Positions 52,530 through 61,885 of a stretch of 64,000 nt of DNA are shown here, in pieces. The notes beneath the pieces were generated by a model. The model did no database searches, was not told the origin of the DNA, and was given only the letters and a program-made list of their open reading frames with translations. The number at the start of each line of letters is the position of its first letter. The first letter of the stretch is position 1. This DNA is from Pedobacter sp. PACM 27299 (GTDB taxonomy: Bacteria; Bacteroidota; Bacteroidia; Sphingobacteriales; Sphingobacteriaceae), in NCBI RefSeq assembly GCF_001412655.1, contig NZ_CP012996.1, positions 5,146,001 to 5,210,000 on the forward strand. The letters run 5' to 3'. A program made the position numbers and the translations under genes.

Positions 52530-53462
52530 ATGGCAGAAGAAAAATTATCAACCCGACATCTTTTAGGTATCAAAGATATTAACCGAAATGATATCGAATT
52601 GATCTTACAAACTGCAGATAATTTTAAAGCTGTAATCAACAGGCCGATTAAAAAGGTTCCTGCATTGAGAGATATCACCATTGCGAATATCTTCTTTGAA
52701 AACTCTACACGTACCAAACTCTCTTTTGAGCTAGCAGAAAAGAGGCTTTCTGCAGATACCATCAACTTTGCCGCCTCCTCTTCTTCTGTAAGTAAAGGAG
52801 AAACGCTGATTGATACGGTAAATAATATCCTGGCCATGAAAGTGGACCTGGTAGTGATGAGACACCCCTACGCGGGCGCTGGCCAGTTCCTGAGCAGACA
52901 CGTCAACGCACAAATCGTAAACGCTGGCGACGGCGCACATGAACATCCTACACAAGCACTTTTAGATGCTTTCTCTATCCGCCAGAAACTAGGTGATATT
53001 CAAGGTAAAAAAGTAGTAATTGTAGGTGATATTTTACACTCCAGAGTAGCTATTTCCAACATCCTTTGCCTGCAGAAACTAGGTGCAGAAGTAATGGTAT
53101 GCGGACCAACTACACTGATTCCCAAACACATTGAAAGTTTAGGGGTAAAAGTAGAACACAACTTAATCAAAGCTTTAAACTGGTGTGATGTAGCCAATAT
53201 GCTGCGCATCCAGCTGGAAAGACAAGATATCAAATACTTCCCTTCCCAAAGGGAATATGCCATGATGTATGGCTTAAATAAGCAAATCCTGGATAACCTG
53301 GATAAGGAAATTATTGTGATGCACCCTGGCCCGATCAACCGTGGTGTAGAGATCACCAGTGATGTGGCAGATAGCAAACAATCTATCATCCTTGAACAGG
53401 TGGAAAACGGTGTTGCAGTAAGAATGGCAGTACTTTATCTCCTTGCTTCTCAAAGAGATTAA
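52530..53462 (+). CDS. pyrB: Aspartate carbamoyltransferase catalytic subunit
   Basis: 310 aa. It makes carbamoyl-aspartate in de novo pyrimidine synthesis. The carbamoyl-phosphate motif FFENSTRTKLSFELAEKRL is at about 53-71; RHPYAGAGQFLSRHV, DGAHEHPTQALLDAFSIRQK and MHPGPINRGVEIT complete the active site. It is cotranscribed with pyrR. No pyrI regulatory subunit follows, consistent with a PyrR-associated class of ATCase. Confidence 0.96.
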   Translation: MAEEKLSTRHLLGIKDINRNDIELILQTADNFKAVINRPIKKVPALRDITIANIFFENSTRTKLSFELAEKRLSADTINFAASSSSVSKGETLIDTVNNILAMKVDLVVMRHPYAGAGQFLSRHVNAQIVNAGDGAHEHPTQALLDAFSIRQKLGDIQGKKVVIVGDILHSRVAISNILCLQKLGAEVMVCGPTTLIPKHIESLGVKVEHNLIKALNWCDVANMLRIQLERQDIKYFPSQREYAMMYGLNKQILDNLDKEIIVMHPGPINRGVEITSDVADSKQSIILEQVENGVAVRMAVLYLLASQRD

Positions 53463-53594
53463 AACTTCGCGATTTTTTTTATAACATTCTTGTTTTCTTT
53501 TCGTTAAAACCAGTGTTATCAACAGTTGTTAGTTTCTTATGCTAACAAGACCTAATACTATTTTTATATTCGTAGCAACCATATTTGAAATCAG

Positions 53595-56500
53595 ATGCAG
53601 AAAAAATACCTTTTTATTCCGCTATTCTTAGCAGGTAGCTTTACAACTGGCTATGCGCAGTCTAGCATACTAGTTCACCTCAATGAAAATTATCGAACAG
53701 GTCTGGAGTTACTAGACAATGAAAAATACGTTGCAGCAGCAGAACAATTTAGGTTGGTCGATAGAGCCCGCCAGAAAGCAGATGCTCAGCAGGAAAGTAA
53801 TGCTGAATTATCGTTACTCAAAGAAAATGCAAAATTCTACGCCGCCGTTTGTGCCTTAGAACTTGGAAATAACGATGCAGAAAGTCTTTTTCAGAAATTT
53901 ATTAAGGATTATCCCCTAAATGCAAATACCAAGCTTGCTTATTTTCACGTTGGTAAATCGTATTTCGCTCAGGAAAACTATCAAAAAGCATTAGATTGGT
54001 TCGAAAAAACCGACCCTTCTACCCTTTCTCAGAAACAACGTGTGGAATATCAATTCAAACAAGGATACGCCTATTTCATGTTGCAGAACATTGAAAAAGC
54101 AGAGCCATTGTTTGAAGCTGTTAAAAAAGAAAAATCAGCTTATCAGGAAAGCGCAACTTACTATTTTGCCTATATCAATTACCTGAATAAAGAATATAAA
54201 ACTGCATTGGCCAACTTTGAAAAGTTGAAAGGTTCTCCTACGTACGAAGCCAGCTATCCTTATTACATCACTTCGATGTATTACCTGGATGAACGCTACG
54301 ACGATGTCATCAGTTATGCGGTTCCCATCTTAAAGACCACTAAACAACAGTATGAAGCAGAAATGCTCAGCCTGATTGCAGCCTCTTACTTCGCTAAATC
54401 TGATTATACCAATGCAGAAAAATATTTCCAGGAATATTATGCGAAGAGTAAATCGGAAGTTAAAAACAACTTGTTCATCTATCAATATGGCTACTCTCTG
54501 TTCCAGTTGAAAAGATATCAGGAAGCCGTAGCGATTCTTGAAAAACTAGATACAGATGATGTGTACCTGCAAAGCGGGATGTATACGCTGGGTCGCTCTT
54601 TCATTCAATTGAAAAATAAAGAAAAAGCACGTAGCGCCTTCTTTAGATCTTCCAGACTTGACTTTGATAAGTTCATACAGGAAGAGGCATGGATCAATTA
54701 TGCCCGCCTGAGTTATGAGCTTGATTTCAATCAGCAGGCATTGGAATCTACACAAAGCTTCTTAAAACAATTCCCGAAATCGCGCAAAGCGAATGAAGCG
54801 AAAACGTTATTAGGGGAAATTTTATTGACCAGCAAAAACTACCAGGCAGCAATTGATATTCTGGAGCCTATTCCAGATAAATCTCCGGAAGCCAAAGAAG
54901 CTTATCAAAAAGTAACTTATTTCAGAGGTTTAGAGTTCTATAATGAACGTGCATTCCCAAATGCACTATCTATGTTCCTGCGCTCTGAAAAGTTCCCTGA
55001 GGATCAGGAAATTCATGCACTGAATACTTATTGGAAAGCAGAAGCCAGCTACGAATTGAGAAAATTCGGAGAAGCAGTAGCCACTTTCGAAAAGTTCCTG
55101 GAAATGCCAGGAGCCGATAAGACTGAGGTGTATAACTTTGCAAATTATGCATTGGCTTATGCCGCCTTCGAAGATGAACGTTATGGAAAAGCTGCTTCCT
55201 ATTTTGAGCGCTTCCTGAGAGGAAATGATAAAGATGCGAAAACAGTAAATGATGCAACAATCAGGTTAGCCGATTCTTATTTTGTTAATAAGAGCTATGG
55301 CAATGCCTTGGTCAACTACAATAAAATCATCGCTGCCAAAGCAACAGGTGAAGATTATGCACTGTTTCAACGTGGTATGATTCAAGGCCTGGATGGCCAG
55401 AATGATGCAAAGATCACCACGATGCAAAGTTTGCTGAAGCAATTTCCAACTTCAAACTATGCCGATGATGCCGGATTTGAAACTGCTTATACTTATTTCA
55501 ATAAAGGAGATCTTGACAAGTCAAAAACTGACCTTATTGCTTTAATCAGCCAGTACCCGCACAGCAGCTATGTGCCTCGCGCATTAGTGACCATTGGTTT
55601 AGTTCAATACAACCAGGATCAGGATGATGCTGCATTGCTGACCTTCAAAAAAGTAATTGCTGATTATGCCAGCAGTGAAGAAGCCAAACAAGCATTGGAA
55701 TCTATTAAAAATATTTATGTAGATAAAGGTGACTCAGAAGGTTTCATCGGTTATGCCAAGACTACCCCTATCGGAGATTTCTCTATCGCTGAACAAGATA
55801 ACATTGTATTTCAGGGCGCCAACAACCGCTACCTGAAAGGAGATGCTAAAGGTGCTTTCGAAGCAGTAAATGCTTATTTTGATAAGTTCCCTAAAGCAAT
55901 TCATGATAAGGAAGCCAAGTTTATCAGAGCTGAATCATTGGTTAAATTAGGACGTCCTGATGAGGCCATCCCTGATTATGAGTATATCCTGAACGACTGG
56001 ACCAGTGATTATACGGAGCGCTCACTAGTGAGTATCTCTAAGTTATTCCTGGATCAAAAGAAATATAATGAAGCTATTGTTTATCTGAAAAGACTGGAAA
56101 CAACCGCAGATTATAAAGTGCATTATACTTATGCCATTAACAACTTGCTGAAAGCATACAGTGCATTGAATATGCCAGATGATGTGATCAAATATGTAGC
56201 CCTGATCAAAGAATCTGATAAATCTTCACAAGAAGAGAAAAGCAGTTCTGACCTGTTCGCAGGCAAGGCTTATTTAGCAAAAGCAGATACGACACAGGCC
56301 GTAAAAGCTTTCAGTAATGTAGTGGAAAAAACTAAAACACTAGCCGCTGCTGAAGCAAAATATAATCTTGCTGCGATTCAATATGCAAAAAGAGAGTACA
56401 AAACTTCTACAAAGACTTGTTTTGACCTGATCAATAATATGTCTTCCTACGATTATTGGGTGGCTAAAGCTTTCATCTTGCTGGCAGACAACTATGTCGC

Positions 56501-56612
56501 ATTAAAAGATAATTTACAAGCAAAAAGTACACTGCTTAGCCTAATAGACAACTATGACGGTAAAGATGATATTGTACCCACTGCTAAGGAAAAATTAAAG
56601 AAAATTAAATAA
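53595..56612 (+). CDS. Large exported TPR-repeat protein
   Basis: 1005 aa with a signal peptide (cleavage near TGYAQ, residue 22). The rest is a solenoid of tetratricopeptide repeats from about 25 to 1000, with repeats such as LAYFHVGKSYFAQENYQKAL, AAVAL-type helices and ALVTIGLVQYNQDQDDAALL. No catalytic motif is seen. Probably periplasmic or on the outer-membrane inner face, acting as scaffold. It is the first gene of a collinear cluster (barrel 10 bases downstream, then HU/SPOR, ExbB, ExbD, TonB), which implies a common envelope machine. Confidence 0.85.
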   Translation: MQKKYLFIPLFLAGSFTTGYAQSSILVHLNENYRTGLELLDNEKYVAAAEQFRLVDRARQKADAQQESNAELSLLKENAKFYAAVCALELGNNDAESLFQKFIKDYPLNANTKLAYFHVGKSYFAQENYQKALDWFEKTDPSTLSQKQRVEYQFKQGYAYFMLQNIEKAEPLFEAVKKEKSAYQESATYYFAYINYLNKEYKTALANFEKLKGSPTYEASYPYYITSMYYLDERYDDVISYAVPILKTTKQQYEAEMLSLIAASYFAKSDYTNAEKYFQEYYAKSKSEVKNNLFIYQYGYSLFQLKRYQEAVAILEKLDTDDVYLQSGMYTLGRSFIQLKNKEKARSAFFRSSRLDFDKFIQEEAWINYARLSYELDFNQQALESTQSFLKQFPKSRKANEAKTLLGEILLTSKNYQAAIDILEPIPDKSPEAKEAYQKVTYFRGLEFYNERAFPNALSMFLRSEKFPEDQEIHALNTYWKAEASYELRKFGEAVATFEKFLEMPGADKTEVYNFANYALAYAAFEDERYGKAASYFERFLRGNDKDAKTVNDATIRLADSYFVNKSYGNALVNYNKIIAAKATGEDYALFQRGMIQGLDGQNDAKITTMQSLLKQFPTSNYADDAGFETAYTYFNKGDLDKSKTDLIALISQYPHSSYVPRALVTIGLVQYNQDQDDAALLTFKKVIADYASSEEAKQALESIKNIYVDKGDSEGFIGYAKTTPIGDFSIAEQDNIVFQGANNRYLKGDAKGAFEAVNAYFDKFPKAIHDKEAKFIRAESLVKLGRPDEAIPDYEYILNDWTSDYTERSLVSISKLFLDQKKYNEAIVYLKRLETTADYKVHYTYAINNLLKAYSALNMPDDVIKYVALIKESDKSSQEEKSSSDLFAGKAYLAKADTTQAVKAFSNVVEKTKTLAAAEAKYNLAAIQYAKREYKTSTKTCFDLINNMSSYDYWVAKAFILLADNYVALKDNLQAKSTLLSLIDNYDGKDDIVPTAKEKLKKIK

Positions 56613-56622
56613 GACAAGCACG

Positions 56623-58326
56623 ATGAGATTGACGAAATTAATATATAGCACCCTACTTTTTGTGACTGCCGGATCTCTAAGCACATTGGCACAGGATACA
56701 AAAACTACTGATAAGAAAACTGAAGAAAAAGCCGTAACGGAAGAAATTGAAGTCGTAAGACCTTACAAACCTGTACTGGCAGAAGCAGTAAAATTGAGAA
56801 GAAGCCCGGATTTAAATACAGTAAAGACCTATAAAGCTAAATTTAATTATAGCCTGACGGATAGAAAACTGGAATTGAATTCTGACATTAATAAACTGCA
56901 GGCGCAGCAAGTAGCTAAAGAAAGAGAAACAGAATTGATCAATAACTACCTGAAAGGTGGCTTCGGAATCCGTACTACCGTACTTGGCGAAGCATACATC
57001 AACCTGGGTAGAGATGAAGCTTTGCAAGCCGGTGCTTTCTTCAAGCATTTCGGACAAAAAGGTAAGCTGGCAGGACAAGAGGTAAACCAACAGCAACTCG
57101 GTGTTTTTGGTAGAAGTATTGGCGATGTTGTGACCATGAGTGGTCGCGTAAACTACCAGAGAAACGGTTTGTTTTTCTATGGATTTAACCCTGAAAAACC
57201 GGAGTTAAACTTAAATCCAGATAAACAAACGTTAAATTTTATCGAAGCAGAAGGTGAAATTGTAAACAAATTCACAGATGATCCGGATGCATTAAGCTAT
57301 GCGGTTAAATTAAACGGATATCTTTGGAATGATAGGTATGCAGCAAAAGAAAACTCGATTATTTTAAATGGTTATGTGAACAAAAGAATCAGCAGCTTTA
57401 ACTTAGGCCTGGCCGCTTCCACAGAACTTGGAAATACTAAAGATGCGTTGACTAGTGTAAGTAACAACCTTTTTAAATTAAATCCTTACATTAAATTAGA
57501 AGCAAATGGCGTGAAGATCAATGCAGGAATTAATTTCGTGCAGGAATTTGGTGCTTTCTCGAAAAGTAGAATCTTCCCTTCCGTTACTGCCGATCTAACC
57601 CTGATTCCTGATTACCTGCAATTGTTTGCAGAAGTAAAAGGGGATGTAAACCGTAATTCATTAAAACAGTTTACAGATGAAAACCCGTTCTTAAATCCCA
57701 ATATAGACATCAAAAACTCTGTAGAGAAATTGTCATTCAGTGCAGGAATTAAAGGAACCGGCGGACCAGGATTTGGTTACAAAGCCAGAGTATACCGCAA
57801 GAAAATTTCGGATATGGCCTTGTTCGTAAATAACTTTGCCAACCCTACCCGCTTTGATGTCATCTATGATTTTGGAAATACAACCATGACAGGTTTAGAA
57901 GGCGAAATCTCTGTTCAGATCAGTAATTCATTGAAATGGACCGGTAAATTAAACTTTGAAGATTACCAACCTGCTCAAGAATCAAATAGCTGGTACAAAC
58001 CTCAAATGAGAATCAGCTCTGACTTAATGTTTAACGTAACCGATAAAATTACCTTAAATGCAGCGGTAGCAATTCAGGATGCCAGCAAAGCGAAATTATA
58101 CACAGTTGCCCCTGCAAGTCCATACATCATTCCTGATCCATCAAATGAGACTGTTGTAAGTGTAAAAGGTTTTGTAGATCTTGGCGTTGGTGCCAGCTAT
58201 AAGATCAATAACAAGTTTTCTGCTTTTGCAAGAGCAAATAACCTGTTCAACTCTTCTTACAGCAGATACCTTTATTACCCAACTATCGGAACCAACATCT
58301 TTGGAGGATTAACGTATTCCTTCTAA
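56623..58326 (+). CDS. Plug-less TonB-linked outer-membrane beta-barrel protein
   Basis: 567 aa. Signal peptide (about 1-23, STLAQ), then a charged segment with TEEIEVVRPYKPVLAEAVKL, which resembles a TonB-box, followed directly by barrel-like strands (GGFGIRTTVLGEAYINLGRD, then SGRVNYQRNGLFFYG). It ends FARANNLFNSSYSRYLYYPT, then NIFGGLTYSF, like the last strands of TonB-dependent receptors with terminal Phe. The usual plug domain (about 120 residues) is missing. It lies 10 bases after the TPR gene and 55 bases before the HU/SPOR gene. Substrate and partner are unknown. Confidence 0.8.
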   Translation: MRLTKLIYSTLLFVTAGSLSTLAQDTKTTDKKTEEKAVTEEIEVVRPYKPVLAEAVKLRRSPDLNTVKTYKAKFNYSLTDRKLELNSDINKLQAQQVAKERETELINNYLKGGFGIRTTVLGEAYINLGRDEALQAGAFFKHFGQKGKLAGQEVNQQQLGVFGRSIGDVVTMSGRVNYQRNGLFFYGFNPEKPELNLNPDKQTLNFIEAEGEIVNKFTDDPDALSYAVKLNGYLWNDRYAAKENSIILNGYVNKRISSFNLGLAASTELGNTKDALTSVSNNLFKLNPYIKLEANGVKINAGINFVQEFGAFSKSRIFPSVTADLTLIPDYLQLFAEVKGDVNRNSLKQFTDENPFLNPNIDIKNSVEKLSFSAGIKGTGGPGFGYKARVYRKKISDMALFVNNFANPTRFDVIYDFGNTTMTGLEGEISVQISNSLKWTGKLNFEDYQPAQESNSWYKPQMRISSDLMFNVTDKITLNAAVAIQDASKAKLYTVAPASPYIIPDPSNETVVSVKGFVDLGVGASYKINNKFSAFARANNLFNSSYSRYLYYPTIGTNIFGGLTYSF

Positions 58327-58381
58327 GCGGTTTTCGATTTAATAATTGGTGGATATAGAATTAAAATTTAATTTTACCAGA

Positions 58382-59926
58382 ATGGACATGTTATCATACC
58401 TTACAGTGCTTATTAAAACCCGTAAAGAGGTTGGAATCCCCGGACTTGGAACGATCTATAAAAAGAAATCACCGGGAAGGTATGATGCAGCAACACACTC
58501 CTTTTTGCCGCCCAGTTTCGTGCTGGATTTCAATGCGGAAGTGCTGGAGCATTCCTTGCTCATTGACCATATCTGTAAGCAAAGAAATATAAGTCCAGAC
58601 TCCGCCAGTTATTTTATAGAAAAATTTGTTGAAGAAATAAAGAAACAATTGGAAGAACACCAGGAGGCCAGTTTAACGCCCCTGGGTACTTTATTTCAAT
58701 CTTCAGGAACGCTTATCTTTAAGCCCTTAAATGATCAAAACTTCGGTTTTGATTTTTATGGTTTACCACCTGTCAAAGAGGAACATTCAGTACCAGCGGC
58801 AACAGAACTAAGGACTGAAGAAGTCATTCCTACTACAGAACAGGAAGCAAATGAACTGGCCGAAATACATGAAGCTCCTAAAGCCCATCAATTGAGCGAA
58901 GAACAGCAGCCAACTGAAGAACAGCTGGAACTTGAAAATAGCAATGCTGATCTTAGAGATGAGTCCAGTCCTGTTGCAGCTCCAGTTATTGAAGAGATAA
59001 AAGAAGAAACACAATTACTGAACGAAGAAGTTGAGTACATCAATGATCAACAAATAGTTGAATCCAATGAAAAAGAATCAATTCCTGAGCAGGATGAACA
59101 ACCTGTTTTTGAAGAAATAACAGAAGTTGAAACACCAAAACAGCCGCTGGCTCAACCGGAGATTGAAAGTATTGGAAACATAGAAGAGCAGCCAAAAGCG
59201 ATATTTGAAGAACCTGCTGCAACTACGCGTCCAAGCATTAACGATAGTTATGCAGTAGCCAGCAAACTGGCTGAGACGCCTATTGTAGTCAGCACTCCAA
59301 TACCTGCAGCAGATCAGATCAGTAATAATACTGGTTTCTATAATTCTAATGATGAGCCTGAAGAAAGACCTGGAATCCCGATCTATCTGAAGATTCTGAT
59401 CGCCCTTTTATTGGTGCTGATTGGATTGGCAGCAGGATATTTTATCAGACCTGATCTTTTCGATCCTATCTTAAAAATGGGTAAAAATCCGATCGAGACT
59501 CCTGTAGCTACACAACCTACTGTACCAGTTATAGACTCCCTTGCGAATTCAGGTAGCTTACAAAATACTTTACCATTAAATGATACCCTAAAAAAAGATT
59601 CAGTTGTGAATGCAAAACCTGCATCAACAACCGTAACGAATGATGCTCAAACTGCTCAGGTCAATGCTCCTGCGCCGCAAACAGGAATTACTTATGAAGT
59701 GATTGGTGCTTCAGTTGCCAATCAAAAAGAAGCCGATCGTTTTATTGCCCAAATGAAAACATTGGGATTAAATGCAAAAGCCATCGCTCCTATTCCTGGG
59801 AAAAAGAAAATAAAAATCAGCATTGCAACGTTTAATGACTACAACAGCGCCGATGCACAAATACCTGCACTGCAAAAAAAGTTAGGCATTAAAGATTTAT
59901 ATATACACACAAACAAACCATTATAA
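58382..59926 (+). CDS. HU/CCDC81-like and SPOR-domain trans-envelope protein
   Basis: 514 aa from the ATG at 58382; an in-frame TTG at 58346 is less likely. Residues about 1-120 resemble the HU-like CCDC81 domains of Bacteroidota (IKTRKEVGIPGLGTIYKKKS, then SLTPLGTLFQS). A Glu/Gln/Pro-rich linker covers about 130-325. One TM (YLKILIALLLVLIGLAAGYF) is at about 335-357, and a SPOR-like domain is at about 436-514. The N terminus is cytoplasmic and the SPOR domain periplasmic, where such domains bind denuded peptidoglycan. It is 3 bases ahead of the exbB gene. Confidence 0.82.
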   Translation: MDMLSYLTVLIKTRKEVGIPGLGTIYKKKSPGRYDAATHSFLPPSFVLDFNAEVLEHSLLIDHICKQRNISPDSASYFIEKFVEEIKKQLEEHQEASLTPLGTLFQSSGTLIFKPLNDQNFGFDFYGLPPVKEEHSVPAATELRTEEVIPTTEQEANELAEIHEAPKAHQLSEEQQPTEEQLELENSNADLRDESSPVAAPVIEEIKEETQLLNEEVEYINDQQIVESNEKESIPEQDEQPVFEEITEVETPKQPLAQPEIESIGNIEEQPKAIFEEPAATTRPSINDSYAVASKLAETPIVVSTPIPAADQISNNTGFYNSNDEPEERPGIPIYLKILIALLLVLIGLAAGYFIRPDLFDPILKMGKNPIETPVATQPTVPVIDSLANSGSLQNTLPLNDTLKKDSVVNAKPASTTVTNDAQTAQVNAPAPQTGITYEVIGASVANQKEADRFIAQMKTLGLNAKAIAPIPGKKKIKISIATFNDYNSADAQIPALQKKLGIKDLYIHTNKPL

Positions 59927-59929
59927 ATT

Positions 59930-60640
59930 ATGATCGCATTAATACAGGGTGCTAATGATAGCCTTAACAAAATTGTTGATACCGCGAATAACGCCAGTCA
60001 AGCCGTAACTGCAGCAGCTCCCGAACTACATTTCATCGACCTGCTCTTTAAAGGTGGCTGGGTAATGATTCCCCTGGCCTTCCTTGCATTTGCAGGTTTG
60101 GTAATTTTCGTTGAAAGGTACATCACCATCAGAAAGGCCTCTAAAACAGAGTCTAACCTGATGCTGCACATCAAACAATATATTCATGAAGGTAGATTAG
60201 ACAATGCCATCACCCTATGTAGAAACAATAGTTCTCCATTAGCCAGAATGCTGGAAAAAGGTTTGAAAAGAATCGGCCGTCCAATCAAAGACATTGAAGC
60301 GGCAATTGAAAACAATGGAAAACTCGAAGTATCTAAACTGGAGAAAAATATTGGTATCCTGGGTATCATCGCCGGTATCGCACCTATGCTTGGTTTCGTA
60401 GGAACAATCATTGGGGTAATTACCATTTTCCATGATGTATCCATCAAAGGAGCTATTGAAATCGGAACCATCTCTGGTGGTCTTTATACTAAAATGATTA
60501 CTTCTGCAACAGGGTTGATTATCGGTATTATCGCTTACGTATTGTACCATATCCTGAACATGATGGTAGAACGCATCATCTTAAGAATGGAAACTGACGC
60601 TATTGAGTTCATCGATTTATTAGAGGAGCCAGGAAAATAA
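59930..60640 (+). CDS. exbB: MotA/TolQ/ExbB-family proton channel protein
   Basis: 236 aa inner-membrane protein with three TMs (about 45-65, 140-165, 185-215). The MotA/TolQ/ExbB domain shows LEKNIGILGIIAGIAPMLGF, then VGTIIGVITIF and ISGGLYTKMITSATGLIIGI. Together with the ExbD-type protein it forms a proton-driven stator that energises the TonB-like protein of this cluster. The N terminus is longer than in TolQ. Its stop overlaps the exbD start by one base (TAATG). Confidence 0.9.
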   Translation: MIALIQGANDSLNKIVDTANNASQAVTAAAPELHFIDLLFKGGWVMIPLAFLAFAGLVIFVERYITIRKASKTESNLMLHIKQYIHEGRLDNAITLCRNNSSPLARMLEKGLKRIGRPIKDIEAAIENNGKLEVSKLEKNIGILGIIAGIAPMLGFVGTIIGVITIFHDVSIKGAIEIGTISGGLYTKMITSATGLIIGIIAYVLYHILNMMVERIILRMETDAIEFIDLLEEPGK

Positions 60641-61041
60641 TGAATCTACGCAAAAGAAATAAAGGAACTGTAGAGGTTCATACTTCCGCATTGAATGATA
60701 TCATGTTCTTCCTCATGCTGTTTTTCCTGCTGGCATCTGCTGCAGTGAATCCGCAAGTGGTCAAACTGCTATTACCAAGATCGGAATCCGGACAGCAATC
60801 TGCGGCGCAGAAAACAGTGACCGTATCTATAGATGAAAAATTAAATTATTACGTAGATAAAGAACGTACCTCTCTGGAAGGTATTCAGCCGGCAATTGAA
60901 GTATATCAAAAAGCTTCTCCCGACCTGACTATCGTACTCTATGTAGCCAGAGGAGTTTCTATTGAAAATACCATGGCAGTATTCGACGTGGCGAATAAAT
61001 TAAAGCTTAAAGTTGTACTCGCCGTAGAACCTAAGAAATAA
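60640..61041 (+). CDS. exbD: ExbD/TolR-family biopolymer transport protein
   Basis: 133 aa with a short cytoplasmic N terminus, one TM (about 18-38) carrying the essential acidic residue Asp20 in ALNDIMFFLMLFFLL, and a periplasmic ExbD/TolR domain (LYVARGVSIENTMAVFDVAN). It overlaps exbB upstream and the tonB-like gene downstream by one base each, showing tight translational coupling. Confidence 0.92.
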   Translation: MNLRKRNKGTVEVHTSALNDIMFFLMLFFLLASAAVNPQVVKLLLPRSESGQQSAAQKTVTVSIDEKLNYYVDKERTSLEGIQPAIEVYQKASPDLTIVLYVARGVSIENTMAVFDVANKLKLKVVLAVEPKK

Positions 61042-61856
61042 TGACGTACCCAAAGGAAGAAAATAATTATCCTAAAGCAGTAGCCATCTCTACTGGTATT
61101 ATGATTGCCCTCATCGCATTGAGTTTCTTCATTGTGATTGGGTCATTCCAACCTCCTGTGGAAGCAGGTATGGGTGGAATGGTGGTCAACTACGGAACCT
61201 CTGTCGAAGGAATGGGATCGGATTATACCAGTATTGAAGAACCTTCTGCAGATCCGAATGCCAATCAGAAAGCACCGGATAAGGTAGTGCCAACAGAGCC
61301 TACCAAGGAGACGCCAACGCAGCAGAACAGTACCAAAGAAATTGTGACTCAAAGTACAGAAGATGCGGTGGCCGTAAATACTAAAAGCAGCCAAAAAAAC
61401 ACGGCTCCAACAGCAACGGTAGAAAGTAAACCCGCAAAACCGGTCATCAACCAAAATGCCCTTTATAAAGGTAAAGCCAATAAAGGTACAGGTGGTGGTG
61501 ATGGAACGGGAACAACTCCAGGAAATCAAGGCGATAAAGACGGTGATCCATTAGCCAATAATTACGGCGAAGGTGGATCTGGGTTTGGCGAAACCCCGAT
61601 TGCACTTAGAAAATTCACCAATTTAGTTACCCCGCAGGATGATGGTCAGAAAACCGGAAAAATTGCGGTAAGGATCAAAATCAATAAAAGTGGTGTAGTC
61701 ATCGATGCAACTCCTGGTGTCAAAGGAACCACCCTGAACGATAGAGAACTGTGGCAAAAATGTAGAGAAGCCGTAATGGGCGCCCGTTTAACACAGGCAG
61801 ATAATGCTCCTGATGTTCAAATCGGTGTAGTAGTATTCAATTTTAAGGTAAAATAA
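61041..61856 (+). CDS. TonB-like energy-transducing protein
   Basis: 271 aa. An N-terminal TM (ISTGIMIALIALSFFIVIGS, about 17-36) is followed by a long Pro/Thr/Lys/Gly-rich periplasmic linker (about 60-190) with a Gly-rich patch near 148-180. The C-terminal about 85 residues have the TonB-C pattern (KIAVRIKINKSGVVIDATPG, then LWQKCREAVMGARL, then VGVVVFNFKV-like strands). It completes an ExbB-ExbD-TonB module dedicated to this cluster. Compared with E. coli TonB the linker is less Pro/Glu-repetitive. Confidence 0.85.
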   Translation: MTYPKEENNYPKAVAISTGIMIALIALSFFIVIGSFQPPVEAGMGGMVVNYGTSVEGMGSDYTSIEEPSADPNANQKAPDKVVPTEPTKETPTQQNSTKEIVTQSTEDAVAVNTKSSQKNTAPTATVESKPAKPVINQNALYKGKANKGTGGGDGTGTTPGNQGDKDGDPLANNYGEGGSGFGETPIALRKFTNLVTPQDDGQKTGKIAVRIKINKSGVVIDATPGVKGTTLNDRELWQKCREAVMGARLTQADNAPDVQIGVVVFNFKVK

Positions 61857-61885
61857 AACCCTGGTATTCTTTTTAGAACTCCAAA

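Noticed and set aside
58346..58382. TTG start at 58346 for the HU/SPOR gene
   Set aside because: The ATG at 58382 directly precedes the HU-like domain and needs no rare start codon.
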